From the NCBI RefSeq assembly GCF_024498175.1, contig NZ_CP101823.1:62001-126000 (forward strand): a DNA stretch of 64,000 bases. The letters are read 5' to 3'. Of the stretch, positions 1 through 9,424 are shown piece by piece (the first letter of the stretch is position 1; each line of letters starts with the position of its first letter). The position numbers were made by a program, and so were the translations under genes. Source of the DNA: Haloplanus salinarum. GTDB taxonomy: Archaea; Halobacteriota; Halobacteria; Halobacteriales; Haloferacaceae. Under the pieces are notes generated by a model. The model was given only the letters and a program-made list of their open reading frames with translations. It did not search any database and had not been told where the DNA came from.

Positions 1-1
1 C

Positions 2-1225
2 GTCGGCTTCCAGATGGACGTCACCGAGCGGAAGGCCGCCCAACAGCAACTGGAGACCGAACGCGAGGCGCTCGACCGACTGCTCGAACGGGTGAACGGC
101 CTCATCAACGACGTGACGGAGGCGCTCGTGCGCGCCGACTGCCGGGAGGAGATCGAACGCCTCGTCACCGAGCGGATGGGGACGGACGACGAGTACGCGG
201 GCGCGTGGCTCGGCCGCTACGACGCGACCGACGACCGGGTGACCGTCGTCCAGCGGGCGGGGATCGACGAGGGCGTCCTCGCGGAGTCGCTCGACGTGAC
301 CGCCGACACGCCCGACGCCCGCACCCTCCGGGCGGTCGTCGAGGAACAGGAGTCCCGGACCGTCGAGGAGCCGACCGGCTCCCTGGAAGGGATCGAGGGG
401 ACGTGCGTGCTCGTCCCCTTGACCTACCGCGGGACGACCTACGGCGTTCTGGGTGTCCTCCACGACGGGGAGTTGGGCGACGGGCGCGAGCGGGTCGTCC
501 TCGAATCGCTCGGGCGGAGCGTCGGCACCTCGATCAACGACGTGTTGACCAAGCGGACGATCACCACCGACACCGTCCTCAAGATCGGGGTGGATCTCGC
601 CGACTACGACATCTTCCTCGTCGACCTCGCCCGTACGCTCGACGCGCGGTTCGAACACGAGGCGACCGTCATCGACGACGATCAGGGCGTCCTCACCATC
701 GTCAGCACCGAGCACGACGACCTCGACGAGTTGTTCGAGACGGCCGCCGACCACCCCGACGTCCTCGACATGGAGACGCTCGCGACGAGCGACGAGCGCA
801 GCGTGGTGCAGTTCCGCCTCTCGAACTCGCCGCTCGTCGACGTCCTCTCGGAGGTGGGGAGCCGCGTGACCGCGATGAGCGCCGACTCGACGGGGCTGGA
901 ACTGGAGTTCCGCGTGGGCACCGAGCGGGCCGCGAGTCGCGTCCTCGATACGCTCCGGGAGCGATACGACCACGTCGAACTCACCGCCTACCACGAGGAC
1001 GAACCCGACGCGACCCCCCACCGCTTCCGGGAGAAGCTCCGGAGCGAACTCACCGACCGCCAGCTGACGGCGCTGAAGAAAGCCTACGTCAGCGGCTACT
1101 TCGAGTGGCCCCGCCGCGTCGAGGGCACCCAGCTCGCCGAGTCGATGGACATCGTCCCCTCGACGTACCACCAGCACCTCCAGGCGGCGAAACGGAAGCT
1201 GGTCGAGACGTTCTTCGAGGAGTGA
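2..1225 (+). CDS. Bat-like transcriptional activator (GAF + HTH_10), 5' end outside window
   Basis: The frame is open from the first bases, so the gene starts upstream. The visible part begins with the last strand of a PAS domain (VGFQMDVTERK), then a coiled linker and a GAF-like domain (about residues 40-180). A bacterio-opsin-activator-type middle region follows, and a C-terminal HTH_10 domain (LTDRQLTALKKAY ... ESMDIVPSTYHQHL). PAS-GAF-HTH_10 is the layout of Bat, the activator of bacterio-opsin and carotenoid genes in Halobacterium, although haloarchaea carry many paralogues. A rhodopsin gene and crtB lie within 5.5 kb and both have Bat-box-like motifs upstream, which fits this role. The specific target assignment is inference. 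Confidence 0.85.
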   Translation, partial: VGFQMDVTERKAAQQQLETEREALDRLLERVNGLINDVTEALVRADCREEIERLVTERMGTDDEYAGAWLGRYDATDDRVTVVQRAGIDEGVLAESLDVTADTPDARTLRAVVEEQESRTVEEPTGSLEGIEGTCVLVPLTYRGTTYGVLGVLHDGELGDGRERVVLESLGRSVGTSINDVLTKRTITTDTVLKIGVDLADYDIFLVDLARTLDARFEHEATVIDDDQGVLTIVSTEHDDLDELFETAADHPDVLDMETLATSDERSVVQFRLSNSPLVDVLSEVGSRVTAMSADSTGLELEFRVGTERAASRVLDTLRERYDHVELTAYHEDEPDATPHRFREKLRSELTDRQLTALKKAYVSGYFEWPRRVEGTQLAESMDIVPSTYHQHLQAAKRKLVETFFEE

Positions 1226-1243
1226 GCCGCCCCGTTCCCGCGG

Positions 1244-1675
1244 TCAGGCTTCGAGGAACGTCTTCAGGTTCTCCAGCGTCGCCTTCGCCTCCCGCTCGTT
1301 GTACGCCTTGGCGATGGGCGCGAGCAGCGAATCGACGACCGTGTCGGGGAGTTCGTACTCGGCCTCGTACCTGAGGTCGGTCGTCCCGTCCTCGTCGTCG
1401 AGTTCGTACCTGATCGTCCCGTCGATGGCCCCCGAGAGGCGCTGGACGAGTCGTCCGTTCGGCGACCGCTCCACGTCCTCGACCTGCCCCACGAGTTCGA
1501 TGCCGGCGAGCGTGTAGCGGTACCCCGCCCGCTTGCCGCCACCGGGGAGTGCCTCGATGTCCTCGATGTCGACGAGGCTGGGCGTGACCTTCACGTGGTT
1601 CCGCGGGTCATCGAGAAACGAGAACACCGCTGCGGGCGGGGCGTCGATCCTGATCCGTTTCTCCACCGTGAACAT
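1244..1675 (-). CDS. SRPBCC (START-like) family protein
   Basis: A 143-residue protein with the polyketide cyclase/START-like fold: FTVEKRIRIDAPPAAVFSFLDDPRNH at the start, then alternating strands and a C-terminal helix (KAYNEREAKATLENLKTFLEA). The family binds hydrophobic ligands and the substrate cannot be read from sequence. I chose the ATG at 1675 because the family motif VEKxIxIdAP begins straight after it; an upstream in-frame start would add 28 residues unlike the family. It is convergent with the Bat-like gene, with 18 bp between the stops. Confidence 0.8.
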   Translation of the reverse strand: MFTVEKRIRIDAPPAAVFSFLDDPRNHVKVTPSLVDIEDIEALPGGGKRAGYRYTLAGIELVGQVEDVERSPNGRLVQRLSGAIDGTIRYELDDEDGTTDLRYEAEYELPDTVVDSLLAPIAKAYNEREAKATLENLKTFLEA

Positions 1676-1806
1676 GGTCCAGTCCGTTCGATTACCCCAA
1701 CGGCTTCCCACGGCGTAACCATGTCCCCCAAACAGTTGGGCGTCCCCGCGGATACCCACACGAGTTGGGATCGGTCCTTTGGGGCTCGACCCCCTGTGTT
1801 CGCGCC

Positions 1807-3861
1807 ATGACGACCCGCCTCACGCTCGTCGATCCGGAGGGCGCGGCGGACGGCCCCGCGGCCGGCGCCGTCCGGTTCGCGCCGGCCACGCGCCGGCGCG
1901 TCGGCGTCGACGTCGGCGAGACGGTTCGCGTCGAGGGCGCCGCGGCGACGGCAGCGACCGTCGGCGAGGACGCCCCCGACCTGTCGACCGGGTCGGTCCT
2001 CGCCGGCGCGGCGGTCCGCCGGAACGCCGACGCCGACGCCGGAACGTCGGTCACCGTCGCGCCCGTCGATCCCGTCCGGGCACGCCGCGTCGCCGTCGCT
2101 CCGAACGCGTTCTCGCTCGAAGGCGACGCCGACGCGCTGTCGCGGGCACTCGCCGGCCGCGTCCTGACGACCGGGGACCGGATCGAGGCCGACCTGTTCG
2201 GCGGGAGCGTCACCGTCTCGCTGACCGTCGTCGACCTCGATCCCGCGGGGCCGGCCGTGGTGACCGACGGGACGACCGTCGCCGTGCGCGACCCCGACGA
2301 CCGGCAGTTCCCGGGCGACGCGGTCGATCCCGACCCCGCGGCCGTCGGCGGCCTCGACGACGAACAGGCGACCCTCCGGCGTCTCGTCGCCGCGCCGCGT
2401 TCGGCGTCGACGGGGATCCGCTCGCCCGCGGGCGTCCTCGTCCACGGCCCCTCGGGCGTGGGGAAGACGCGGCTGATCCGGCGGGTCGCCGCCGCGGCCG
2501 ACCTGTCGATCCACGGGATCGACCCTGCGGACTGCGAGCGCCGCGATCCGCTCGCGGCGGCGCTGCGTGCCGCCGCCGACGATGCGCCGGCGATCCTCCA
2601 CGTCCCCGACCTCGCGGCCGCCGCGCCGAACCCGGACCGGGCGGGCCGCGACCGCCGCCGCTCGCGTCTCGGGTGGCTCCTCGACCGCGTCCGCGAACTG
2701 CAGGACGATCTGGTGGTGGTCGGGGAGGCCACCCACGCCGACGCGGTCGACCCCGCGCTCAGGCGCGGGGGGCGATTCGACGCCGAACTCCGGGTGCCGG
2801 TGCCCGATCCGGACGCGCGCCGGGAGATCCTAGCGATCCACGCCGCGACCCTCGACCTCGCCCCCGACGTCGACCTGGCGGCGGTCGCGGCCCGCACGCA
2901 CGGCTACACGGGGGCCGACTTGGAGGCGGTCCTCGTCGACGCCGCGACCCGGGCCGCCGCCGGGGCCGACGACGGGACCGCGGACCCGCGCCCGACGGTG
3001 ACGGCCGCCCACGTCGCCGCCGCCCTCGACGCCGTCGATCCGACGACGCTCCGCGAGGTGACCGTCGAGCGCCCGTCGCTCACCTACCGCGACGTCGGGG
3101 GGCTAGCGGCGGCGAAACGGGAGGTGATCCGCACCGTCGAATGGCCGCTTCGCTACCCGGACCTGTTCGAGCGCCTCGCCGTCGACGCCCCCACTGGCGT
3201 CCTGCTCTACGGGCCGCCGGGCACCGGGAAGACGATGCTGGCCAAGGCCGTCGCGAACTCGACGGACGCGAACTTCCTCGCGGTCGACGGGCCTGAGCTG
3301 ATGGACCGCTACGTCGGCGAGAGCGAACGCGGCGTCCGGGAGGTGTTCGAGCGGGCCCGCCGGGTCGCGCCCACGGTCGTCTTCCTCGACGAGGTCGACT
3401 CCCTCGCGCCGGCCCGCGCCGACGCCGACACCGGGGCGGCCGAACGGGTCGTGTCGCAGTTGCTGACGGAACTCGACGGCCTCTCGCCGCGGGGGTCGGT
3501 TGCGGTGCTCGCGGCGACGAACCGCCCGGACGCGGTCGATCCGGCCCTCCTCCGACCCGGTCGCATCGAGAAGCGGGTCGCGGTCCCCCGGCCGGACGCC
3601 GATGCCCGCGCCGACATCCTCGCCATCCACCTCACCGACGTGCCCACCCGTGACGTCGACGTCGCGGCCGTCGCCCGGCGCGCGACCGGATACACGGGGA
3701 GCGACCTGGCGGCCCTCGTCCGCGAGGCGGCCCTGCTCGCCATGGAGGACCACCTCCGGGCGGACGACCGGCCCGACGACGCCGTCGACGACGTCGTCGT
3801 CGAGGGGACACACCTCGAACGGGCGCTCGCGGCCACGGAGCCCTCGGTCGACCCCGACTGA
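1807..3861 (+). CDS. CDC48-type two-domain AAA ATPase with degenerate first Walker B
   Basis: A 684-residue protein with an N-terminal CDC48 N-domain-like region and two AAA modules. The first has Walker A (GPSGVGKT, about residue 214), but its Walker B position reads ILHVPDLA instead of the usual IIFIDEID, so hydrolysis there is probably lost. The second is canonical: GPPGTGKT near 469, FLDEVDS near 525, and sensor/arginine-finger sequence [17 protein letters not shown]. The family unfolds or remodels proteins using ATP. The ATG at 1807 is chosen because homologues begin near MTTRLTLV. It is probably a side paralogue of the main haloarchaeal Cdc48, given the shortened and divergent first domain. 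Confidence 0.85.
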   Translation: MTTRLTLVDPEGAADGPAAGAVRFAPATRRRVGVDVGETVRVEGAAATAATVGEDAPDLSTGSVLAGAAVRRNADADAGTSVTVAPVDPVRARRVAVAPNAFSLEGDADALSRALAGRVLTTGDRIEADLFGGSVTVSLTVVDLDPAGPAVVTDGTTVAVRDPDDRQFPGDAVDPDPAAVGGLDDEQATLRRLVAAPRSASTGIRSPAGVLVHGPSGVGKTRLIRRVAAAADLSIHGIDPADCERRDPLAAALRAAADDAPAILHVPDLAAAAPNPDRAGRDRRRSRLGWLLDRVRELQDDLVVVGEATHADAVDPALRRGGRFDAELRVPVPDPDARREILAIHAATLDLAPDVDLAAVAARTHGYTGADLEAVLVDAATRAAAGADDGTADPRPTVTAAHVAAALDAVDPTTLREVTVERPSLTYRDVGGLAAAKREVIRTVEWPLRYPDLFERLAVDAPTGVLLYGPPGTGKTMLAKAVANSTDANFLAVDGPELMDRYVGESERGVREVFERARRVAPTVVFLDEVDSLAPARADADTGAAERVVSQLLTELDGLSPRGSVAVLAATNRPDAVDPALLRPGRIEKRVAVPRPDADARADILAIHLTDVPTRDVDVAAVARRATGYTGSDLAALVREAALLAMEDHLRADDRPDDAVDDVVVEGTHLERALAATEPSVDPD

Positions 3862-3906
3862 CCGGTTTGGGACGGCGTTCAAGGGGCGGCGGTCCAACCC
3901 CCCTGT

Positions 3907-4074
3907 ATGGAGCAACGGACCCTCGTCGTCGGCGTCCACGGCGTCATCGCGCTCGGACTGGTTGCATTCGGGGCGTACCGCGTCTCGCGCGGGGCGGTCG
4001 TCCCCGGCGTGCTCAACGTGGTCATGGCGGCCGTCGTGGTGGCCGTGGGTCAGTACGTCGCCGACCTCGCCTGA
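3907..4074 (+). CDS. small two-helix membrane protein
   Basis: A 55-residue open frame starting with an ATG, with GC-rich third positions like its neighbours. Two hydrophobic stretches (about residues 5-23 and 32-50) are separated by a basic turn (YRVSRGA), so it is probably a helical hairpin in the membrane. It begins 45 bp after the AAA ATPase stop and ends 6 bp before the convergent rhodopsin stop. I do not recognise a family. Confidence 0.6.
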   Translation: MEQRTLVVGVHGVIALGLVAFGAYRVSRGAVVPGVLNVVMAAVVVAVGQYVADLA

Positions 4075-4080
4075 CGCCGG

Positions 4081-4830
4081 TCACTCCGCCGGCGTGCCGG
4101 GTGCGGCCTCGCCCTCCGGCGCGTCAGCGTCTGCGCCCGCGAGCGCCGGACTGCGGAGCACGAGCAGTCCGAACCCGACCTTCGCGACGGTGTCGAGGAG
4201 GAGGAACCCGGCCGCCTCGGCCGTCGGCGACACCAGGCCGAGGCCGGTGCCGACGAGCCACCAGACGGGGTAGACCGTCCACGACGCCCCGATCAGGACC
4301 CGGAGCGCGGCGAACGTCGACCGGGTCGCCTCGTCCCGGTCGCGGGCCTCCCGCCCGAGGGCGACGACGACGAAGTAAAGCACACAGAGGAAGGCGACGG
4401 TGCTGACTCCCCACCAGACGTACCGGTAGGTCGGGACGCCGGACAGCGTGGCCGCCACCCCCGTCACGATCATGAACACGTCGGCCGCGACGGCGCCGAA
4501 CAGCGTCTCGCCGTCCGCCCCGACGAACAGACCGAGGCCGATCAACAGCAAGGGCGTGGTGAACAGCCAGTCGGCGTACCGCGCCCAGTGGAGGCGCAGG
4601 GTGCCGCCCCGGACCGCCACCTCGGCCACGCCGACGCCGAGCGCCATGGCCAGGTACGCCCCACAGGCGACGGCCGGCACGAGCGCCGCGACGACGTGGA
4701 CGCCTCTCGCGCGCGGGTCCTCGACCCCGCGTCCACGGACCGCGACGTACAGCGCCGCGAGCCCCATCACGGCCGTGCCGACGGCGAACCAGCCCGCGCC
4801 CGCGACGGGCGACACCGGCGTGTCGAACAT
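4081..4830 (-). CDS. microbial rhodopsin, proton-acceptor Asp present, donor Asp replaced by Gly
   Basis: A 249-residue seven-helix retinal protein. Helix C reads RYADWLFTTPLLLIG. Arg84, Asp87 and Thr91 match bacteriorhodopsin R82, D85 and T89, while Gly98 sits where the cytoplasmic proton donor D96 belongs. Helix G has Asp213 and the Schiff-base Lys217 in LLDTVAKVGFG. Helix D keeps the D115 equivalent. The motif is therefore D-T-G. It could be an outward proton pump with direct or slow reprotonation, or a sensor; no Htr transducer lies directly beside it. A Bat-box-like motif ends 38 nt before the ATG. I call it bacterio-opsin-like rather than bop because of the missing donor. Confidence 0.9.
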   Translation of the reverse strand: MFDTPVSPVAGAGWFAVGTAVMGLAALYVAVRGRGVEDPRARGVHVVAALVPAVACGAYLAMALGVGVAEVAVRGGTLRLHWARYADWLFTTPLLLIGLGLFVGADGETLFGAVAADVFMIVTGVAATLSGVPTYRYVWWGVSTVAFLCVLYFVVVALGREARDRDEATRSTFAALRVLIGASWTVYPVWWLVGTGLGLVSPTAEAAGFLLLDTVAKVGFGLLVLRSPALAGADADAPEGEAAPGTPAE

Positions 4831-4868
4831 CCGTTCACCTAGTTGCCGTCGGACGGGTTAGTGGCCAC

Positions 4869-4883
4869 CCCAAACTCATGGGT
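4869..4883 (-). promoter_or_regulatory. Bat-box (bop UAS)-like element of the rhodopsin gene
   Basis: On the minus strand the sequence is ACCCATGAGTTTGGG. It fits the invariant positions of the published Halobacterium bop upstream activator pattern (ACC, eight positions, TT, one base, GG). It ends 38 nt before the rhodopsin ATG, close to the spacing known for bop, whose transcript is nearly leaderless. An atypical TATA region (CACTAACCC) would fall near -30. Match and spacing are seen; function is inferred. Confidence 0.5.
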
Positions 4884-5038
4884 GTGTGAGCGCGCGGACG
4901 CGCCCGAACCCGCGGATACCTGCGGCCCGGCCGCCGTCCCGAGGGAGGGTCGGGACCGGCTGGATCCGGCCTGATCGGCGGTGACGGGGCGAACTAGCTT
5001 GGCTCGTAATTGAAGCCGCGTGGCACGTACGACGAGGT

Positions 5039-5374
5039 ATGACCGACGACACCGAGACCGAGGTCGAGACGGAGGCCGACGCCGAGGGGACCGAACAGGT
5101 CGTCGACCGGACGGACGAGGAGGTCGTGGTCGACCTCGACTCCGCGACCGCCCACGAGGAACGCGTCGACCAGTTACAGGAGACCGTCGAGGACCAGCAG
5201 GAACGCATCGAGGAACTGGAGGACCTCCTGCTCGATCTGTCGGTGCGTGCCGCCGACGACCGGGGGATGGGCGTCTGCCCCGAGTGTCACGGCCCGGTCG
5301 AGAAGGTCCGTCGCTGGTTCGGGCCGACGACCATCGAGTGTCGGCGGTGCGGGAAGTCGTTCCACGAGTACTGA
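5039..5374 (+). CDS. acidic coiled-coil zinc-ribbon protein
   Basis: A 111-residue protein. An acidic N-terminus (rich in Asp, Glu and Thr, residues 1-35) is followed by a coiled coil (about 38-70, AHEERVDQLQETVEDQQ) and a C-terminal zinc ribbon with Cys80-x2-Cys83 and Cys101-x2-Cys104 (CPEC ... CRRC). The domain arrangement suggests a DNA- or protein-binding accessory factor, but I do not recognise a named family. It sits alone between the rhodopsin promoter and crtB. Confidence 0.75.
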   Translation: MTDDTETEVETEADAEGTEQVVDRTDEEVVVDLDSATAHEERVDQLQETVEDQQERIEELEDLLLDLSVRAADDRGMGVCPECHGPVEKVRRWFGPTTIECRRCGKSFHEY

Positions 5375-5429
5375 CGCCACTCCCGGGACTCGCCGGCCCC
5401 GGGCGGACCCGCGGTCGGTGCGGGCGGCA

Positions 5430-5444
5430 ACCAAACTGTGTTGG
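5430..5444 (+). promoter_or_regulatory. possible Bat-box-like element upstream of crtB
   Basis: ACCAAACTGTGTTGG matches the bop-type upstream activator pattern at ACC, ACT and the final GG, with the TT shifted by one base. It also forms an ACCAA/TTGGT inverted repeat with the following T. It lies 62 bp before the crtB ATG, followed by TACACTTTTG, a possible TATA region, which would give a short leader. A weaker match than the one at the rhodopsin gene. Confidence 0.35.
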
Positions 5445-5506
5445 TACACTTTTGAGGCAGGGGGAGTGTGTAGTCCGAACCAAGGGGCCCACCCGGCCCG
5501 ATACAG

Positions 5507-6487
5507 ATGACCGACCTGGAATCCATCCGCCGGAGCAAGGCCGTCCAGCGCCACACGGGGCTGACCTTCCACCTCGCGACGCGGCTGTTGCCGGAGCGCG
5601 TCCGTCACCCGACGTACGTCCTGTACGCGTTCTTCCGGACCGCCGACGAGGTGGTCGACGCGCCCGATCCGGGCCCGCCGGCCGAACAGCGCCACGAACT
5701 CGAACGCATGCGGGCGGCCGCCCTCGGCGAGCGCGAGACGGACGACCCGGTGTTGGCGGCCGTCGCGGACCTCCGGGCGCGTCACGGTATCGCTCGCGAA
5801 GAGATCGACACGTTCGTCGACTCGATGCTGATGGACGTCGAGAAGGCCCGCTACGGGACCTTCGCGGAACTCGAGACGTATCTCCGTGGGTCGTCGGTCG
5901 CGGTCGGGCACATGATGCTCGACGTGATGGATCCCGCCGAGGCCGAGCGGGCGCGCCCACACGCCGCCGCCCTCGGCGAGGCCTTCCAGCTCACGAACTT
6001 CCTCCGTGACGTCCGCGAGGACGTCCGCGAGTACGACCGGATCTACCTCCCCGAGGCGACGCTCCGCGCCCACGGGGCGTCCCACGCGGACGTCGAGGCG
6101 CTCGACCCGACCGACGGCGTCCGCGCGGCGATCCGTGCGGAGCTTCGCCGGACCGAACGGCGCTACCACCGCGGCGTCGACGGCATTCGGTATCTCCCCC
6201 CGGACTGTCAGTTCCCGGTGCTGGCGGCCGCGGTGATGTACGCGGACCAACACCGCCTCGTCCGCGAGCGGGGGTGCGACGTGCTCTCGGCCCGGCCGAC
6301 GTTGACGCTGCGGCGGCGGCTCTCGCTCGTCGCGCGGGCGTGGGTCCGCTGGCAGTTCGAGAGCGACCCCCTCCGGGTGTTCTACCGCGTGACCGACCTC
6401 GACCCGCCGGCGGACGTCGACGCCGGCGCGGTCGGCAGGAACGCCGTCCCCGGGCCGTCGCGCTCGGACCGGCCCCACAGGGGGTGA
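5507..6487 (+). CDS. crtB: phytoene synthase
   Basis: A 326-residue squalene/phytoene synthase. It should condense two geranylgeranyl-PP molecules to phytoene, the first committed step to bacterioruberin, beta-carotene and retinal. Both Mg-diphosphate-binding motifs are present: FFRTADEVVD (Asp47 and Asp51) and LTNFLRDVREDV in the middle. The length is typical. The stop overlaps the start of the lycopene cyclase gene (GTGA), so the two are probably co-translated. The upstream Bat-box-like element fits light or oxygen control together with the rhodopsin. Confidence 0.95.
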   Translation: MTDLESIRRSKAVQRHTGLTFHLATRLLPERVRHPTYVLYAFFRTADEVVDAPDPGPPAEQRHELERMRAAALGERETDDPVLAAVADLRARHGIAREEIDTFVDSMLMDVEKARYGTFAELETYLRGSSVAVGHMMLDVMDPAEAERARPHAAALGEAFQLTNFLRDVREDVREYDRIYLPEATLRAHGASHADVEALDPTDGVRAAIRAELRRTERRYHRGVDGIRYLPPDCQFPVLAAAVMYADQHRLVRERGCDVLSARPTLTLRRRLSLVARAWVRWQFESDPLRVFYRVTDLDPPADVDAGAVGRNAVPGPSRSDRPHRG

Positions 6488-7290
6488 TCGCCGTGCTACC
6501 GCCCGTCACCTCCTCGTATCTCGCCTACCTGGCCGTCACCGTCGGCGTCCCCCTCCTCGTCGTCGCGGTGCTCGCGCGCGTCCGCGGCGGGCTCCACACC
6601 CCGACCGACGCGCTCGGGGTCGTGATCCTCATGGGCATCGCCTTCGCCTACACGTTCGCGTGGGACGCCTACCTCATCGAACGCGGCGTCTGGTGGTACG
6701 GTGACGGGGTCGTCACCGACCGGGTTCGCGGCGTGCCGCTGGGCGAACTCTCCTTTTTCCTCCTGCAGACGGCGCTCACCGGGCTCTGGCTCTACGCGCT
6801 CGATCCCTCGCCCGATCCCTCGCGACCGGCGGCCGTCCGGTCGCGGCCGGTCGGCCTCCTCGTCCTCGCCGTCGCCGAGGCGGTCGGCCTGGCGCTGTTT
6901 TACACCACGCAGGGCTACTATCTCGGATACATCCTCCTGTGGGCCTGTCCGATCCTCGGGTTCCTCTGGGTGCTCGGCGGCCCCGTCCTCTGGCGGTGTC
7001 GCCGGACGGTCGCGGCGGCGATACTCGTCCCCACGGCCTACCTCTGGGTCGTCGACCGGGTCGCCATCGGAGCCGGCCTCTGGACCATCTCGTCGACCTA
7101 CTCCACCGGCGTCCACGTCGCCGGCCTCCCGGTCGAGGAGATGGCGTTTTTCCTCGTCACGAACACCCTCGTCGTCTTCGGACTGATCCTCTATCGGTGG
7201 GTGCTCGCCCGGGCGGAGCGCCACGGCCTCGTCGGGGGGATTCGTGGCTTGGTTCCCCGCGCTGGAGTCGGGAGCGGCGACGGCCGGTAA
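6484..7290 (+). CDS. crtY: lycopene beta-cyclase, fused heterodimeric (CrtYcd) type
   Basis: A 268-residue membrane protein made of two homologous halves of about three helices each. Each half carries the family signature for this cyclase type: PLGELSFF and PVEEMAFF. It should convert lycopene to beta-carotene, the retinal precursor. The chosen GTG at 6484 overlaps the crtB stop by four bases; a second GTG at 6493 is also possible. With crtB upstream and the rhodopsin nearby, the pair supplies the retinal branch. The carotene-cleaving Brp/Blh gene is not in this window. Confidence 0.9.
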   Translation: MIAVLPPVTSSYLAYLAVTVGVPLLVVAVLARVRGGLHTPTDALGVVILMGIAFAYTFAWDAYLIERGVWWYGDGVVTDRVRGVPLGELSFFLLQTALTGLWLYALDPSPDPSRPAAVRSRPVGLLVLAVAEAVGLALFYTTQGYYLGYILLWACPILGFLWVLGGPVLWRCRRTVAAAILVPTAYLWVVDRVAIGAGLWTISSTYSTGVHVAGLPVEEMAFFLVTNTLVVFGLILYRWVLARAERHGLVGGIRGLVPRAGVGSGDGR

Positions 7291-7366
7291 CCCGAACCGT
7301 CGGTCGGTATCAATCGTGATTCTGCCGAGCGGTGGTTTATCATCCTCCCGCGGTTGGTGTTCGCCG

Positions 7367-8764
7367 ATGTCGGTCAACAAAACCACGTCGGGGGAGCGAC
7401 CCGCGACGGGGCTCGAACCCGAGCCAGCCGTGGACGACGAGGTGGAGCGGCTCCGCTACGAACGCGACTACTGGCGCGGTCTCTTCGAACAGGTGATCGG
7501 GGAGTACCCGAAGATGGGGTTCGTCCTCGACACCGAGGACAGACTGGCGTATCACAACCCGGAGGCCGAGGCGATGACCGGGTTCGACCAGGCCGACGTC
7601 CTCGGCGAGCGCGTCTACGACGCCTATCCGATCTCCGAGGACGACGAGACGTTCGCCCAGACGGTCGCCCGTGAGGGTGAGGCGCGGACCGAAACGGGGT
7701 ACCGCCGCATCCCGACCGCCGACGGGGAGCGGTGGGTCCGGTCCAGCGGGGTGCCGCTCCGGGACCCCGCGGGCGAACTCGTCGGCGCGCTGGAGACGAC
7801 GACGGACGTCACCGAACTCGTCGAGCAACAGCGGACGATCACCGAGATACAGTCGCAGGTCTCCGAGGAGGTGGCCACGAAGGCCGAGCAGGCCACCGAG
7901 ACGACCGAACGCGTCGACGAGGCCATCGAGAACGCCCGGTCGCTGGCCGAAGAGCAGGCCGACAACATGTCGGAGGTGGCCGAGGAGGTCGGCGCCCTGT
8001 CGGCGACCGTCGAGGAGGTCGCCGCGTCCGCCGAGGACATCAACGAGCGCGCCAAGGAGGCGGAGCAACTCGCGGTGGAGAGCACCGAAGCCGGTACCGC
8101 GGCCATCGAGCGCATGGAGGGCGTGGCCGAGCGGAGCGACGAGGTCGCCGATCGCACCCACAACCTCGCCGAACAGGTCGCGGCCATCGAGGAGATCATC
8201 GACGTGATCAACGACATCGCCGAACAGACCAACATCCTCGCGCTCAACGCGAACATCGAGGCCGCCCGCGCCGGCGAGGCGGGCGACGGCTTCTCCGTGG
8301 TCGCGAACGAGGTGAAGTCCCTCGCGACCGAGGTGCAGTCCGAGGCCGAGCGCATCGAGGACATCATCCACCGGACGCGCGAGGAGGCCGAGGGGACCAT
8401 CGACAGCATCGACGCCGTCACCGAGGAGATTCACGAGGGGACCGACACCATCCGCGATCTGGTCGACAACCAGGAGGCCATCGTCGAGGTGGTCGACGCC
8501 ACCTCGACGGGGATGGAGGACATCGCCGAGGCGACCGACGACCAGGCAGTTCGCACCGAGGAGGTCGCGAGCATGGTCGACACCGCGGCCGATCGGTCCC
8601 AGCGCGTCTCCGAGGAGATCGTCACCATCTCCGACGCGAACGCGGAACAGGCGGCGTTCGTCTCCGACATCACGGTCGCCATCGAGCGACTCGAGTCGAC
8701 CGTCGAGCAACTGGACACGAGCAACACCGAGGAAGCCGTCGTCGTCGACCGCGACGACGTCTGA
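7367..8764 (+). CDS. soluble PAS-domain methyl-accepting chemotaxis protein (Htr-like)
   Basis: A 465-residue transducer without transmembrane segments. It has a PAS domain (about residues 30-145, ending [14 protein letters not shown]), a long helical bundle, and the conserved MCP hairpin signalling tip ([37 protein letters not shown]). Glu/Gln-rich stretches flanking the tip are candidate methylation sites. It should signal to CheA/CheW from the cytoplasm. The ATG at 7367 avoids overlap with crtY. Its place directly after the carotenoid genes hints at light, redox or oxygen sensing, but the PAS ligand is unknown. Confidence 0.9.
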   Translation: MSVNKTTSGERPATGLEPEPAVDDEVERLRYERDYWRGLFEQVIGEYPKMGFVLDTEDRLAYHNPEAEAMTGFDQADVLGERVYDAYPISEDDETFAQTVAREGEARTETGYRRIPTADGERWVRSSGVPLRDPAGELVGALETTTDVTELVEQQRTITEIQSQVSEEVATKAEQATETTERVDEAIENARSLAEEQADNMSEVAEEVGALSATVEEVAASAEDINERAKEAEQLAVESTEAGTAAIERMEGVAERSDEVADRTHNLAEQVAAIEEIIDVINDIAEQTNILALNANIEAARAGEAGDGFSVVANEVKSLATEVQSEAERIEDIIHRTREEAEGTIDSIDAVTEEIHEGTDTIRDLVDNQEAIVEVVDATSTGMEDIAEATDDQAVRTEEVASMVDTAADRSQRVSEEIVTISDANAEQAAFVSDITVAIERLESTVEQLDTSNTEEAVVVDRDDV

Positions 8765-8827
8765 CCGTCGCCCACGGGCCACGCTTTTCGACCACAGGGT
8801 TATCGCCTTAGAGAACTGAAATATCGT

Positions 8828-9424
8828 ATGGGGGACACCAAGAGTGGCCGAGACGAACAGGCAGACGACGAGGAGCAGCGCCAACGGGAGCGCGAACTGG
8901 CCGAGGCACTGGACCGCGGAAACGAACCCGAACCGGTCGATCCGGGGACACTCGTGGACCTCGAAGCCGGCCTCGACGACCTCGAGTACCCGGCGACGGG
9001 GACCGACCTCGTGGCGGCGGTCGGTGAGTACGAGGTGCCGACGAGCGACGGGACCTACGCCCTCGCGGATCTGATTCCCGACACGGAAGCGGAGACGTTC
9101 GACTCGCCCGCCGCCGTCAGCGTCCGGGTCAAGCGACCGACGGTCGCCGCGGCGATGACGCGGATCATCGAGGCGAGCCGGGACGTCTCCGGACTGGAGT
9201 TCGGCGCCTCACAGCGCGCCGCCTACGAGAAGACGTTCCGGGCGCTCCGGGCGGTCGACACCCTCGACGACGACGAGGGGGTCGTGGCGATCACCGACTG
9301 GATCGTCGACCGGATCGAGGCGACGGACGACCTTCCCGGGTCCCGGGCCGTCCGCAGGCGGGCGGCGAAGTACGCCCGGGCGAACGACTACTCGGTCAGC
9401 GCCGACGAGTGGCTCGGCATCTAA
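8828..9424 (+). CDS. conserved haloarchaeal protein of unknown function
   Basis: A 198-residue acidic soluble protein with a charged N-terminus (EEQRQRERELAEAL). A beta-rich middle reads TGTDLVAAVGEYEVPTSDGTYALADLIP, and the C-terminal half is helical and ends WLGI. No catalytic motif or membrane segment is visible. Codon use matches the core genome and a TTAT-rich promoter region lies 20-30 bp upstream. It is the last core-like gene before the AT-richer accessory segment. Confidence 0.65.
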   Translation: MGDTKSGRDEQADDEEQRQRERELAEALDRGNEPEPVDPGTLVDLEAGLDDLEYPATGTDLVAAVGEYEVPTSDGTYALADLIPDTEAETFDSPAAVSVRVKRPTVAAAMTRIIEASRDVSGLEFGASQRAAYEKTFRALRAVDTLDDDEGVVAITDWIVDRIEATDDLPGSRAVRRRAAKYARANDYSVSADEWLGI

